Assembly (NCBI GenBank): GCA_025455395.1
Contig: JALOMO010000048.1
Span: forward strand, 1 to 38,357
DNA length: 38,357 nt
Reading direction: 5' to 3'
Source: Bacteroidales bacterium
GTDB lineage: Bacteria; Bacteroidota; Bacteroidia; Bacteroidales; VadinHA17
Position 1 is the stretch's first letter, and every line of letters starts with the position of its first letter. The position numbers and the translations under genes are program-made. Under the pieces are notes generated by a model. It was not told the DNA's origin, did no database searches, and saw only the letters and a program-made list of their open reading frames with translations. Of the stretch, positions 23,968-33,187 are shown in pieces.

Positions 23968-26900
23968 TCAGTCAACCCATCGCAACAGACAGAAATCCTG
24001 CCTGTGCGGCAATTCCGGATGCTTCGCATAGATACGTATTCCGTAGAAAAAGGTCCCAGCCCTCTCAGGAAGAAAGTCAACATGGTAGATCGCCCTGCCC
24101 TTCTTCTTGCTAACAAGCTTGAACTCCTTTCCCGCAAGGAATTGATGCTCACCACTCTTTAGAAGCTTTGTAACAACAAATTCAACCCCTACATTTTCAG
24201 CAGGAATATTCTTGATGTCGAGCAATATCTCAGTGGAATAGTTCTGCCCAGATTTGTAGACGTTCTCTCCAGCGTTATGGAGATCATATTTCAGGACCTC
24301 TATCTCATCCCATGCCCTTGACATCTCATTCTTCCAGTCAGCCAGCTCACGGGCCAGGGCATAGTTGTTTGTGGTTATCCGTTTGCTGCGCTCATGAAGT
24401 TTCTTATAGAACTTTCCGAGGTAATCATCGAGCATCCTCCTGGTAGTGAATTCAGGAGCGACCTTCACCATTGTGTTTTTAATATAACTGGTCCATTCAC
24501 GCGGAATGCCGTCATCATCTCTTGAATAATATGCAGGGACAATCTCATACTCAAGCATATTGTAAATTGTCTCGGCATCAACGTCATCCTGTAAATCCTG
24601 GTTTGTGAATGTGCGTTTCTTGGGAAGGGCCCAGCCCGCAAAGGCGTGATATCCTTCTACCCACCATCCGTCAAGCACACTGAAGTGTATCGTCCCGTTC
24701 ATTACAGCCTTCTCTCCACTTGTGCCAGAGGCTTCGAGAGGTCTGGTCGGGGTATTAAGCCATATGTCAACTCCTCGGACCAGATACTTGGCGAGCTCCA
24801 TGTCATAATTCTCAATGAAGAGTACCTTACCTGCAAATTGTGGCATCTGCGAGATCTCATTGACCCGGCGGATGAGATCCTGCCCTCCGCCGTCATTCGG
24901 ATGCGCCTTGCCTGCATAGATGAACTGAACCGGCCGTTCAGGATTGTTTACTATTTTTTCAAGCCTGTCAAGATCGCGGAAAAGCAGGCTGGCTCTCTTA
25001 TAAGTGGCGAACCTTCGTGCAAATCCTATTGTAAGTGACTTCTCATTAAGATGGCTGCTGATATTCAATAACTTACGAGGACTGACATGCCTCTCGAGCA
25101 TCTCAGACTGAAGACGTTTCCTGATGTTGTCAAAGAGGCGCTTCTTAAGCTTCATCTTTACCTCAAACACCTTTGCATCATCAACCTGATATATCTTCTC
25201 CCACTGACTCCTGTCGGCCTGGTTAAAGTGAGCCTCTCCCGTGAGCTTTACATATATCTGTTCCCACTCCGGGGCCGTCCATGTTGAATGATGAACTCCG
25301 TTTGTAACATGTCCGATATAAAGCTCATCGCGCAGATATCCCGGCCATAGCTTCGAGAAGAGACCACGCGATACATGACCATGCAATTCGCTCACACCGT
25401 TCATCTCCTGTGAAAGTCGTGTAGCCAGATAGCTCATATTGAACTTGCGATCGTGATCGGTGTCACACCGCCCCAGTGCCATCATCTGATCCCACGAGAT
25501 ATTAAGCCTTGTATGATAATGTGAGATATATTTCCTGAGGAGATCCTCCTCAAAGGCATCATGACCTGCAGGAACAGGAGTGTGGGTGGTAAATAGTGTG
25601 GAGGCCCTCACTATTTCAAGTGTCTGCTCAAAAGTAAGATGTTGCTCCTCGATCATGTGACGCATCCGCTCGAAGCCAATAAATGCTGAATGGCCTTCAT
25701 TACTGTGATAAACATCAGGCTTGATGCCCAGCGAAATGAGCGCCCGTACACCACCGATGCCCAGGATAAGTTCCTGCTTAAGCCTGTTTTCAGAATCACC
25801 GCCATAGAGGTAGTGTGTTATGGCCCTGTCTTCATGAGTGTTTTCATCATGATCTGTATCAAGCAGGTATAGCTTCACCTTGCCAACCTGGGCAAGCCAT
25901 ACACGGGCTTTAACTGTACGGCCGGGCCAGGCAAGAGATATGGTCATGATATTATTGTTGCTGTCCTTCACCGGCGTGACAGGCAACTGGGCAAAATCCT
26001 CAGCCTCGTATATTGTCTGCTGTTCACCCCTGGGGCCCAGCTTCTGCCTGAAGTAACCGTACCGGTACAACAGCCCTATACCAGTTATGTTGACGTTTGA
26101 ATCACTGGCCTCCTTAAGATAATCGCCTGCGAGTACACCCAGGCCTCCTGAATAAATCTTAAGACAGGGATGAATGCCAAACTCCATGCTGAAATATGCA
26201 ACCGAGGGCAGATCACTATTTTCTGGCCTGGCCATATAATCGGTATACTCTTTATAAATCCTGTCTGAGTCATCCAGGAAGATTTCATCTTCAGAAAGGA
26301 CTACCAGTCTCTTATAGTCTATTGCCTCAATGAATTTCCTGGGATTATGGGCTACCTCTTCCCATAGCGTGGGGTCCATCCTGCGGAAGAGCAGTTCAGC
26401 GTCATTATTCCATGACCACCATAGGTTTGTAGCCAGCTCTTTCAGGTAGCCGATGCGTTCCGGCAACTCCGACTGAACATATATGTCCTTCCATACAGGT
26501 ACCTGGTGAGGCTTACGCACCTGCAGGTCGACTGCCTCAAGCACTCGGGTATACTCCCTCGGTTGTCCGCGGCGTACCTCACTGTTCTCAAGCGCAAATT
26601 CGTAAGCACTAAAATAATACTTGATGAGTGCATTCCAGTTTGCAATACGTGATACCTCCCATGCCTTATCCCTCGCAATCCTGACATCATCCTGGCTCAT
26701 CTGCATGAACCTGCTGATGAAAAGGGCCAAATCCCTGATGACCTCACTGTCATTTTCATCATTGCGGTTTATCACGAGACAACCATCACCCGGGTCTTCA
26801 CAATGGGTGTTAACCCACATTCCAAAACCTGACAGGTTTGTGGTTACAGTAGGTACATGGAACATCAGGCTCTCAAGAGGAGTGTAACCCCATGGTTCAT

Positions 26901-28191
26901 AGTATGAGGGATAGAGCGTGAGATCGAACCCGATCAGAAGGTCATAATATGTCTTATCGAAGATACCGTCATTACCGTTGAGATATGATGGCACAAAGAT
27001 TACCTTTACCTTATCCTTCTCATTATTGTTTATGTTTTCCCTGGCAAGCTGGTTTATCACGGGGTCATCACCAACATAATGCAGTCCATGTGTCAGATAC
27101 CTGTCACCCTCGGTGACAAATAATCCATCCTTAAGGGCGGCAATCAGTTCCTGCCTCGGTCCCTTATGATAGGCTGGTACAAGTATAAATGCAACACATT
27201 GATGTTTTATATCCGTTCTGCGGTTTATATTTCCGAGTGCAGAGAGGAAAAGATCAATGCCCTTGTTCCTGTATTCATATCTGCCGCTTGTAGAAACAAG
27301 AAGTGTATCATCAGGAAGCTTATATCCAAGCAAAGCACCTGCTACTGAAAGAAGTTTCTCCCGCGCTGCAGACCGGCGGTTGTCAAAATCTCCGGGAGAA
27401 GGAACAAATGAATCATCAAAACCGTTCGGAGTAACCACATCAGGTGATTTTCCCAGAAAAGCAAGGCATTCCGTACCGGTGATCTCACTTACGGCAGTAA
27501 AGACATCTGCCTGTGTTGCTGCAAGTTTCTCAAGAGATTGCTTTGATGTCACATTAAGTTCATGTGACGTCTGAACCGGATTATACTCGTTGAGCTTGCT
27601 GTAAAGCGGTCTGTTGTTGCCTGCAATGCTGCGTCCGAGAACCGTTGCATGGGTTGTGAAGGCTGTGGCTATCCAGGGAGAATTTTTTTCCAGGTAGAGC
27701 ACCCCGGTACCGGTCATCCACTCATGGAACTGGGCAACAACCCTTGGATACTCACGGTGATACGAAGTAAAGCTCTCAATGACCTTGGCTGCTGCATAAC
27801 CGAAAAGTGCCGGTTCAACATAATCCCACTGTCCCGATATACTGTCAAGGCCGTAGGTCTCCCAGAAACGGGCGAAGATATCATTCTGCTGCCCAAAGTA
27901 CTGCGTAAAGTCAACCAGCATAACACGAGGAGATCCCTCAATATTCCATCTTCCTGTTCGTATGCTGAGACCTTCCTGGACAGCCACCGCCTTCCACTGA
28001 GTAAACATACTGTCATCAGCTGTGAACTCGGGGTTGCTCTTGTCATCCCGCCAGACATCCGGGCCGATAAGAACGTAATTGTCACCAAATTCATTCTTTA
28101 CATTCAGCGTCTTGGTAGTTATCACAGTGTGAATGCCTCCCACCTTATTACACACTTCCCAGCTTGTCTCAAATAAAAAATCAGCTCTCAT
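23968..28191 (-). CDS. Glycogen synthase (GT3) fused to alpha-glucan phosphorylase (GT35)
   Basis: This 1407-residue protein joins two opposite activities. Residues 1-545 are a GT3 synthase of the animal/fungal type: FETSWEVCNKVGGI, TTHATVLGR, and YEPWGYTPLES with the E432/E440 pair; GT3 enzymes use UDP-glucose. Residues 575-1300 are a GT35 phosphorylase: the DUF3417-like LKELATNLWWSWNN, VAYFSMEFGIHP, YSGGLGVLAGD, HSNEGHSAF, and the likely PLP lysine K1161 in SGTSGEKAVMNG. A small beta-rich tail (about 1315-1407) ends the protein. Fusions of this kind are known from Bacteroidota annotations. It is the last gene of the minus-strand glycogen set and may also have its own promoter. Confidence 0.95.
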   Translation of the reverse strand: MRADFLFETSWEVCNKVGGIHTVITTKTLNVKNEFGDNYVLIGPDVWRDDKSNPEFTADDSMFTQWKAVAVQEGLSIRTGRWNIEGSPRVMLVDFTQYFGQQNDIFARFWETYGLDSISGQWDYVEPALFGYAAAKVIESFTSYHREYPRVVAQFHEWMTGTGVLYLEKNSPWIATAFTTHATVLGRSIAGNNRPLYSKLNEYNPVQTSHELNVTSKQSLEKLAATQADVFTAVSEITGTECLAFLGKSPDVVTPNGFDDSFVPSPGDFDNRRSAAREKLLSVAGALLGYKLPDDTLLVSTSGRYEYRNKGIDLFLSALGNINRRTDIKHQCVAFILVPAYHKGPRQELIAALKDGLFVTEGDRYLTHGLHYVGDDPVINQLARENINNNEKDKVKVIFVPSYLNGNDGIFDKTYYDLLIGFDLTLYPSYYEPWGYTPLESLMFHVPTVTTNLSGFGMWVNTHCEDPGDGCLVINRNDENDSEVIRDLALFISRFMQMSQDDVRIARDKAWEVSRIANWNALIKYYFSAYEFALENSEVRRGQPREYTRVLEAVDLQVRKPHQVPVWKDIYVQSELPERIGYLKELATNLWWSWNNDAELLFRRMDPTLWEEVAHNPRKFIEAIDYKRLVVLSEDEIFLDDSDRIYKEYTDYMARPENSDLPSVAYFSMEFGIHPCLKIYSGGLGVLAGDYLKEASDSNVNITGIGLLYRYGYFRQKLGPRGEQQTIYEAEDFAQLPVTPVKDSNNNIMTISLAWPGRTVKARVWLAQVGKVKLYLLDTDHDENTHEDRAITHYLYGGDSENRLKQELILGIGGVRALISLGIKPDVYHSNEGHSAFIGFERMRHMIEEQHLTFEQTLEIVRASTLFTTHTPVPAGHDAFEEDLLRKYISHYHTRLNISWDQMMALGRCDTDHDRKFNMSYLATRLSQEMNGVSELHGHVSRGLFSKLWPGYLRDELYIGHVTNGVHHSTWTAPEWEQIYVKLTGEAHFNQADRSQWEKIYQVDDAKVFEVKMKLKKRLFDNIRKRLQSEMLERHVSPRKLLNISSHLNEKSLTIGFARRFATYKRASLLFRDLDRLEKIVNNPERPVQFIYAGKAHPNDGGGQDLIRRVNEISQMPQFAGKVLFIENYDMELAKYLVRGVDIWLNTPTRPLEASGTSGEKAVMNGTIHFSVLDGWWVEGYHAFAGWALPKKRTFTNQDLQDDVDAETIYNMLEYEIVPAYYSRDDDGIPREWTSYIKNTMVKVAPEFTTRRMLDDYLGKFYKKLHERSKRITTNNYALARELADWKNEMSRAWDEIEVLKYDLHNAGENVYKSGQNYSTEILLDIKNIPAENVGVEFVVTKLLKSGEHQFLAGKEFKLVSKKKGRAIYHVDFLPERAGTFFYGIRIYAKHPELPHRQDFCLLRWVD

Positions 28192-28258
28192 GCTTATACC
28201 TATAATAATAATCTGATGTGCAGGAGAAGATGATTAGTACCCCCGCATCAACCAGCCA

Positions 28259-28266
28259 CAAAACTA
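28259..28266 (-). promoter_or_regulatory. Possible -7 element for the GT3-GT35 gene
   Basis: The minus strand reads TAGTTTTG, a TAnnTTTG match, in the 85-bp gap after the GH57 gene, about 68 bp before the ATG. No -33 is seen. Confidence 0.35.
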
Positions 28267-28276
28267 CTCTTTATTT

Positions 28277-29734
28277 CTATTTTTTCTTTGCCGCACTCTT
28301 TTTTATGGCAGTTTTCCGGGGAGCCTTCTTCACTGTGACAGCTTTCACCGCGGCGGGCTTTCTGGCAGCAGCCTTTGTGACCTTTCCCTTAACACTCCTG
28401 ACTGCCTTTGGCCTGGTAATACCTGCTTTTTTCTCAAGCTTAACCAGCTTTTCCTGCAGCTCGTTTATAAGCAGATCCCTGGTCTGGATTGAAGCTGATA
28501 AACGGTTGACCTCCTCATCGTGATTATTGACCGGACATGCAACATTCAGCCTGATCTCAAAATCACTGAGCACGTTCATGTAGTTCATGAATGCCTGGTA
28601 TGGATTCTCATAGGGATTGAAATAGGCATGAACAGCACCGTCAGAAAAAAACTTGGTCGACATGTAATAAAAGTGATCGCTTGATTGCATATAAACCCAG
28701 TCCTTTATGAGTTGTTCTGACCCGCACCTGTCAACACGTTCAGCCAGGCTATAGAGCTTGCTTACTGCAGCTGTCTGGAGCTCATTTCCCATCCAGGCAG
28801 TAAGGTCTCTCTCCTCATCAGCCCATGATATGGGAGACGGGACATGCAATGGTGCCACGGGTTGAAAACTATCAGCAGCCTCTGATATAGTCATGAAGCT
28901 GAAGGGTGTCTTCTTTATTATTGCATCCGGCAGATGCTTCAGGAAGTCAAATATTCCTGTCTCCTTCTTCTGATGCTCTCCGAAGGTTTCGTAATCCATG
29001 TATATGTTAACAATGTCAGACGAGACAGACAGACCCTTTACCCATGATGCATATTTCTCAGCTGTGAGGGGGTAGCTTGACCAGCCCCTGTTAGAGAACC
29101 TGAATGCGATGTCATCACTCAGGGTATAGTTGCGCAGCAACACTTTCAGCCGTGGGTTGATAGCATTACAATACATGAAGTTAGGTGATTTCCAACCCAG
29201 AATATGCTTTGCTCCCTCGGTTACTGTAGCCTTATATCCCATCTCTGCCATCCAGCTTCCAATCTCGTCAGAATAAATAAGCTCGGTGTTTCTGATAGAT
29301 GTCGGCTCATATCCAAGGTGCTCAATCATCTTTTCACGATGCACGTTTACCTGCCTGACAAATCTGTCGCGGCTGACAAGTGATGCCAGTGAGTGAGAGT
29401 TGGTCTCTGAGAGGAACTCCACACAACCTGTCTGGGCCAGCTCCCTGAAGGAGTCAAGCACCTCAGGCGCATAAAGCCGGAACTGGTCAATAACAATGCC
29501 GGTCAATGAGAATGTAACCCTGAACTTTCCCTTGTGCTTACGAATCAGGTCAAGAAGAATCTTATTGGCCGGAAGATAGCAGTTGTATGCAATCTTACGC
29601 AGGATGGATTCGTTCATGAAATCATCATAGTAATAATGTTCATTACCCATCTCGAAAAACCTGTAGCGTCTGAGCCTGAAGGGCTGATGAACCTGAAAAT
29701 AGAGGCAGATTGCCTTTTTCTGTACTGTGCTCAT
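28277..29734 (-). CDS. GH57 glycosidase with a basic, histone-like tail
   Basis: This 485-residue GH57 enzyme (alpha-amylase/4-alpha-glucanotransferase clan) shows the family's conserved regions: HQPFR (H16), GCVEFLSET, NTELIYSDEIG with the likely nucleophile E151, and MDYETFGEH with the likely acid/base D247. After the catalytic part come a short coiled coil (about 405-437) and a 48-residue tail of K, A, P, V and R. The frame is open 23 codons further upstream, but that lies within the GT4 gene, so MSTVQKKA at 29734 is used. It follows GT4 by 5 bp. It probably trims or rearranges glucan chains made by its neighbours. Confidence 0.9.
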   Translation of the reverse strand: MSTVQKKAICLYFQVHQPFRLRRYRFFEMGNEHYYYDDFMNESILRKIAYNCYLPANKILLDLIRKHKGKFRVTFSLTGIVIDQFRLYAPEVLDSFRELAQTGCVEFLSETNSHSLASLVSRDRFVRQVNVHREKMIEHLGYEPTSIRNTELIYSDEIGSWMAEMGYKATVTEGAKHILGWKSPNFMYCNAINPRLKVLLRNYTLSDDIAFRFSNRGWSSYPLTAEKYASWVKGLSVSSDIVNIYMDYETFGEHQKKETGIFDFLKHLPDAIIKKTPFSFMTISEAADSFQPVAPLHVPSPISWADEERDLTAWMGNELQTAAVSKLYSLAERVDRCGSEQLIKDWVYMQSSDHFYYMSTKFFSDGAVHAYFNPYENPYQAFMNYMNVLSDFEIRLNVACPVNNHDEEVNRLSASIQTRDLLINELQEKLVKLEKKAGITRPKAVRSVKGKVTKAAARKPAAVKAVTVKKAPRKTAIKKSAAKKK

Positions 29735-29739
29735 ATCTC

Positions 29740-31035
29740 TTAGCTTGTCTGTTTCAATACTTCCCTGTAAATTTTCATAACATGTCTTGCTGCCTTCTCC
29801 CACTTCAGTTTGTCAACCTCCTCCTTCCCGTTCATGATGAACATGCGTGACAGGGCAGGATATGACAGTATTCCGTATATGGCATCAGCCATCGCCTCAA
29901 TATCCCAGAAGTCAACCTTAACGGCATGTGTCAGCACCTCGGCCACACCGCTCTGCTTGCTGATAATGACAGGGACATTTGACTGCATAGCCTCCAGCGG
30001 TGAGATGCCGAATGGTTCAGAAACTGACGGCATGACATATACATCACTCATTCTCAGCATCGTAAATACATCGTTGCCACGGAGGAAACCGGTGAAGTGA
30101 AACCTGTCAGTGATTCGCAGTGCAGCTGCACGGCGCATCATGCGTTCCATCATGTCTCCTGAGCCTGCCATAACAAACCTTACATTGGGCATTCGCGATA
30201 GTACCACTCTCGCAGCTTCGATAAAGTACTCAGGGCCCTTCTGCATCGTGATGCGCCCGAGGAATGTTACTATCTTGTCGTCATATGCTCTCTCGGGAAT
30301 ATCAAGTTCCGAATGATGAAGAGGTTCGACAGCATTATAAACCGTTTCAACCTTGTCAGGGTCAATATTGTATTTGCTGATTACTATATCGCGGGTAAGA
30401 TTGCTGACAGTAATGATCTTATCAGCAGCATCCATCCCCTCTTTTTCCATGTTGTAAACAACCGGATTTACGTTGCCGCCGCTGCGGTCAAAGTCAGTGG
30501 CATGAACATGTATGACAAGCGGTTTACCCGAGACAGCCTTGGCAGCTATACCGGCAGGATATGCAAGCCAGTCGTGAGCATGAATGACATCAAACTCCTG
30601 TTCTGAGGCAATTACCTGCGCAACAACTGAATACTTATGGATCTCATCCATCAGTGATGCCCCGTAGGTACCGCTGAAATCAACCTTTCCCTGCTTGTTG
30701 GTACTGACAAGGACATCAGTCTCAGCCACCTCGCCCCTGGTCATCTTCCAGAAATCCTCAGGATCAGTGTAGGGAACGAGCTTGGAAAAAACCTCGATCT
30801 TTTCAACCTCCTTCATGAAATAGTTGAACCTTATCTTCTTAAAGGCAACGGGTACAGTGTTGGCTCCGATGAGGCTTACAACGCTCTGATCTTCGTCGCC
30901 GTAGGCTTTGGGAACCACAAATATCACCTTCACGTCACGCTGCGAGGCGAGACCGCGGGTGAGCCCATAACTGGCAGTCCCCAATCCCCCCGCAATATGT
31001 GGAGGGAATTCCCATCCAAACATCAGGACACGCAT
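29740..31035 (-). CDS. GT4-family glycosyltransferase (glucan synthase-like)
   Basis: This 431-residue GT-B protein begins MRVLMFGWEFPPHIAGGLGT, a start shared by GT4/GT5 glycogen and starch synthase-like enzymes. The second half shows VTFLGRITMQKGPEYFIEAA, RFVMAGSGDMMERM and the donor-site EPFGISPLEAMQSNVPVI with its E-x7-E. In the glycogen operon it probably extends alpha-glucan or a maltooligosaccharide primer, but the donor (UDP- or ADP-glucose, or glucose-1-phosphate route) cannot be told from sequence. It is 4 bp downstream of GH133 and 5 bp upstream of GH57. Confidence 0.88.
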   Translation of the reverse strand: MRVLMFGWEFPPHIAGGLGTASYGLTRGLASQRDVKVIFVVPKAYGDEDQSVVSLIGANTVPVAFKKIRFNYFMKEVEKIEVFSKLVPYTDPEDFWKMTRGEVAETDVLVSTNKQGKVDFSGTYGASLMDEIHKYSVVAQVIASEQEFDVIHAHDWLAYPAGIAAKAVSGKPLVIHVHATDFDRSGGNVNPVVYNMEKEGMDAADKIITVSNLTRDIVISKYNIDPDKVETVYNAVEPLHHSELDIPERAYDDKIVTFLGRITMQKGPEYFIEAARVVLSRMPNVRFVMAGSGDMMERMMRRAAALRITDRFHFTGFLRGNDVFTMLRMSDVYVMPSVSEPFGISPLEAMQSNVPVIISKQSGVAEVLTHAVKVDFWDIEAMADAIYGILSYPALSRMFIMNGKEEVDKLKWEKAARHVMKIYREVLKQTS

Positions 31036-31039
31036 ATTT

Positions 31040-32989
31040 TTATTTTTTTTCCATGTATTTCGTCTCCAACAGGGTGTTGATCCTCAATAGTTCAGCCACG
31101 CTTACTGCCTGTGAAATAGCTCCTCCCGGCGCATGAGGAGGGTCACCGTCAAATATCTCCGAGATGGTTGATATGCCGGCCTCGGTCAGCGTCTCCTCAA
31201 ACCCTGATATCAGCTTCCTCACGCGTGAGACACCTCCCTCACCGTAAACCCTGAGCCATCCGTCACAGAAGGGTCCTGTGAGCCATGGCCAGACAGTACC
31301 CTGATGATATGCACTGTCACGTGATTCCTGCGTTCCATGATACTGCCCGAGGTAACCCTCTTCGGCAGGTGACAGCGAGCGCAGACCTCGCGGAGTGACC
31401 AGTACCCTGTTCACAAGGTCAAGAATTTTCTTCATCTGCTCCTTGTCAAGCATGGTGTGGGTAAGAGATGTTGCAATGACCATGTTGGGCCTTACCTGCA
31501 TATTCCTTGTCTCGTTGTCATTGACATAGTCTGCCAGATAGCCATGTTCCTCATCCCAGAAGAGGTCAATGAATGATGCTTTGATCTTTACAGGAAGGTG
31601 TTCCCACTCTTTTATGAATGCTTTGTCTTTTGCAGCCTTTGCACACTCCAGTGCATAGCAGACAGCATTGTACCAAAGTGCGTTAACTTCAACGGCATAT
31701 CCATTGCGGGGTGTTACAGGAACACCATTCACGACAGCATCCATCCACGTTAGCGCCCTGCCGGGTGAATCGGCAAAAATGAGTCCGTTTTCCCTCATCA
31801 GCACATATGGTGAACTGCCTTTGCGATAGGCTTCCAGCACAAGCTTCATGGGCTTTCCATAACGTTTCCATGTCTGCAGGGCATCCAGACCATATTTACC
31901 AATTGCATGGAAGAACCAGAGATATGCGTCAGCACTGTTGAATGGGAGATTGCCATCGCTGTCGGGTCCCGCAACCGGGCCTCCGATCATCCGGCGTACC
32001 TGAGTATCAAGCACCGATGCAAACAGATCTTCTGAGGTACGGGCCATGGCGATGCCCGGCAGGGCAATGAAAGTGTCACGTCCGCAAGACCCGAACCAGT
32101 GATATCCGGCTACAATGGATGTATCTCCACCACGCTTCTCAATGAACTGCTGCGCAGCATTGCGAAGACAGTTGCTGAAGTTACTGCGCGGTATCTTTGA
32201 TGCTACTGTCCTGGTGAATTTTGACTTGAACCCGGCTGTGCGCTCTTCACTTGTCGATGCGGAAAAGACAATGACGTCACCCTTTTTTACCGTTAGCTCA
32301 AAGAAACCCGGAACAAACAGATCCTCAGAATAATCATATCCCCGCTTCTGTTCCTCAACATATTCCACTCCCTGGTACCAGTCAGGCACGGGAACAAATT
32401 CAGCCTTTGATGACAACTGCATATGCAGCCATGGAAACCCTTCATACATCCTTATCTTTATTCCATTTGCTACCTTTTCAACCCTGGTGTTTGCATTGAG
32501 GTTTGCATGAGTAAGCTGATGGACATTACGGAATGAGAGGAAGGGACGCAACTGAAGCTTTACCGGTTCATCACTGTCAAGAATGGTATACCTGATAAGC
32601 AATTGCTCCTCATAATGTACAAGAAGCCTTTCCTGCCTCATGTAGACATTGCCTACTCTGTAAGTCATCCCAGGTATATCCTGTATATCAAAATCCTCAA
32701 CATACTTATGCCCCTTGGGACTGTATGAGTCACCATGATACTTGCGTATACCGGTGTTAAAACTCTGCCCGTTGCTTACGATAGTACTGTCAAGCCCTGA
32801 CAATAAAACATGTCTTTCACCTCCTAACGCGTCAACAGGGCAAACAAGCCACCCGTGATACTTGCGGGTGTTACATCCCACAATAGTGGTCGACGAGTAG
32901 CTTCCAGACCTGTTTGTTCGCAGTATCTCACGGCTGAGCGAATACTCAAGATTTACAACGTGAGCCTTATCAAACTTAATGTATCCCAT
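31040..32989 (-). CDS. Glycogen debranching enzyme (amylo-alpha-1,6-glucosidase, GH133)
   Basis: This 649-residue protein has the two-part layout of bacterial GDE proteins. The N-terminal beta domain (about 15-260) carries LREI-type sequence, TRKYHGWLVCPVDALGGERHVLLS and RQERLLVHYEEQLLIRY. The C-terminal alpha/alpha barrel (about 280-640) has IVAGYHWFGSCGRDTFIALPG, DADSDGNLPFNSADAYLW-like segments, and AYHQGTVWPWLTGPF. The family removes alpha-1,6 branch stubs from glycogen. It is the first gene of the minus-strand operon and is divergent from the thioredoxin gene. Confidence 0.93.
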   Translation of the reverse strand: MGYIKFDKAHVVNLEYSLSREILRTNRSGSYSSTTIVGCNTRKYHGWLVCPVDALGGERHVLLSGLDSTIVSNGQSFNTGIRKYHGDSYSPKGHKYVEDFDIQDIPGMTYRVGNVYMRQERLLVHYEEQLLIRYTILDSDEPVKLQLRPFLSFRNVHQLTHANLNANTRVEKVANGIKIRMYEGFPWLHMQLSSKAEFVPVPDWYQGVEYVEEQKRGYDYSEDLFVPGFFELTVKKGDVIVFSASTSEERTAGFKSKFTRTVASKIPRSNFSNCLRNAAQQFIEKRGGDTSIVAGYHWFGSCGRDTFIALPGIAMARTSEDLFASVLDTQVRRMIGGPVAGPDSDGNLPFNSADAYLWFFHAIGKYGLDALQTWKRYGKPMKLVLEAYRKGSSPYVLMRENGLIFADSPGRALTWMDAVVNGVPVTPRNGYAVEVNALWYNAVCYALECAKAAKDKAFIKEWEHLPVKIKASFIDLFWDEEHGYLADYVNDNETRNMQVRPNMVIATSLTHTMLDKEQMKKILDLVNRVLVTPRGLRSLSPAEEGYLGQYHGTQESRDSAYHQGTVWPWLTGPFCDGWLRVYGEGGVSRVRKLISGFEETLTEAGISTISEIFDGDPPHAPGGAISQAVSVAELLRINTLLETKYMEKK

Positions 32990-33135
32990 ATTGTTATGGA
33001 TTCCTTGTTACGTTCAGAAATAAGTATTAATTCGTTTAATTTAGCAATAAATTTTTGCGTGTGCAAAGAAAATGAAAAAAATCGTACCTGCCGCTGGCGA
33101 AACTCTTTTAAGCCTGACGTGCTGCGAAAAATAAA

Positions 33136-33143
33136 TATCTTTG
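33136..33143 (+). promoter_or_regulatory. -7 element for the thioredoxin lipoprotein gene
   Basis: TATCTTTG, a match to TAnnTTTG, lies 44 bp ahead of the ATG at 33188. No -33 TTTG at correct spacing is evident. Upstream starts of the open frame lie ahead of this element or inside the GH133 gene. Confidence 0.55.
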
Positions 33144-33187
33144 CAACTTATCTAAAGAACGACAGAACGTCTAAATTGTTAACTAAA

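Noticed and set aside
29735-29803. A longer GH57 start at 29803.
   Set aside because: It extends into the GT4 gene; MSTVQKKA begins just after the GT4 stop.
32855-33187. A longer start of the thioredoxin gene at 32855.
   Set aside because: It overlaps the divergent GH133 gene and precedes the -7 element at 33136-33143.
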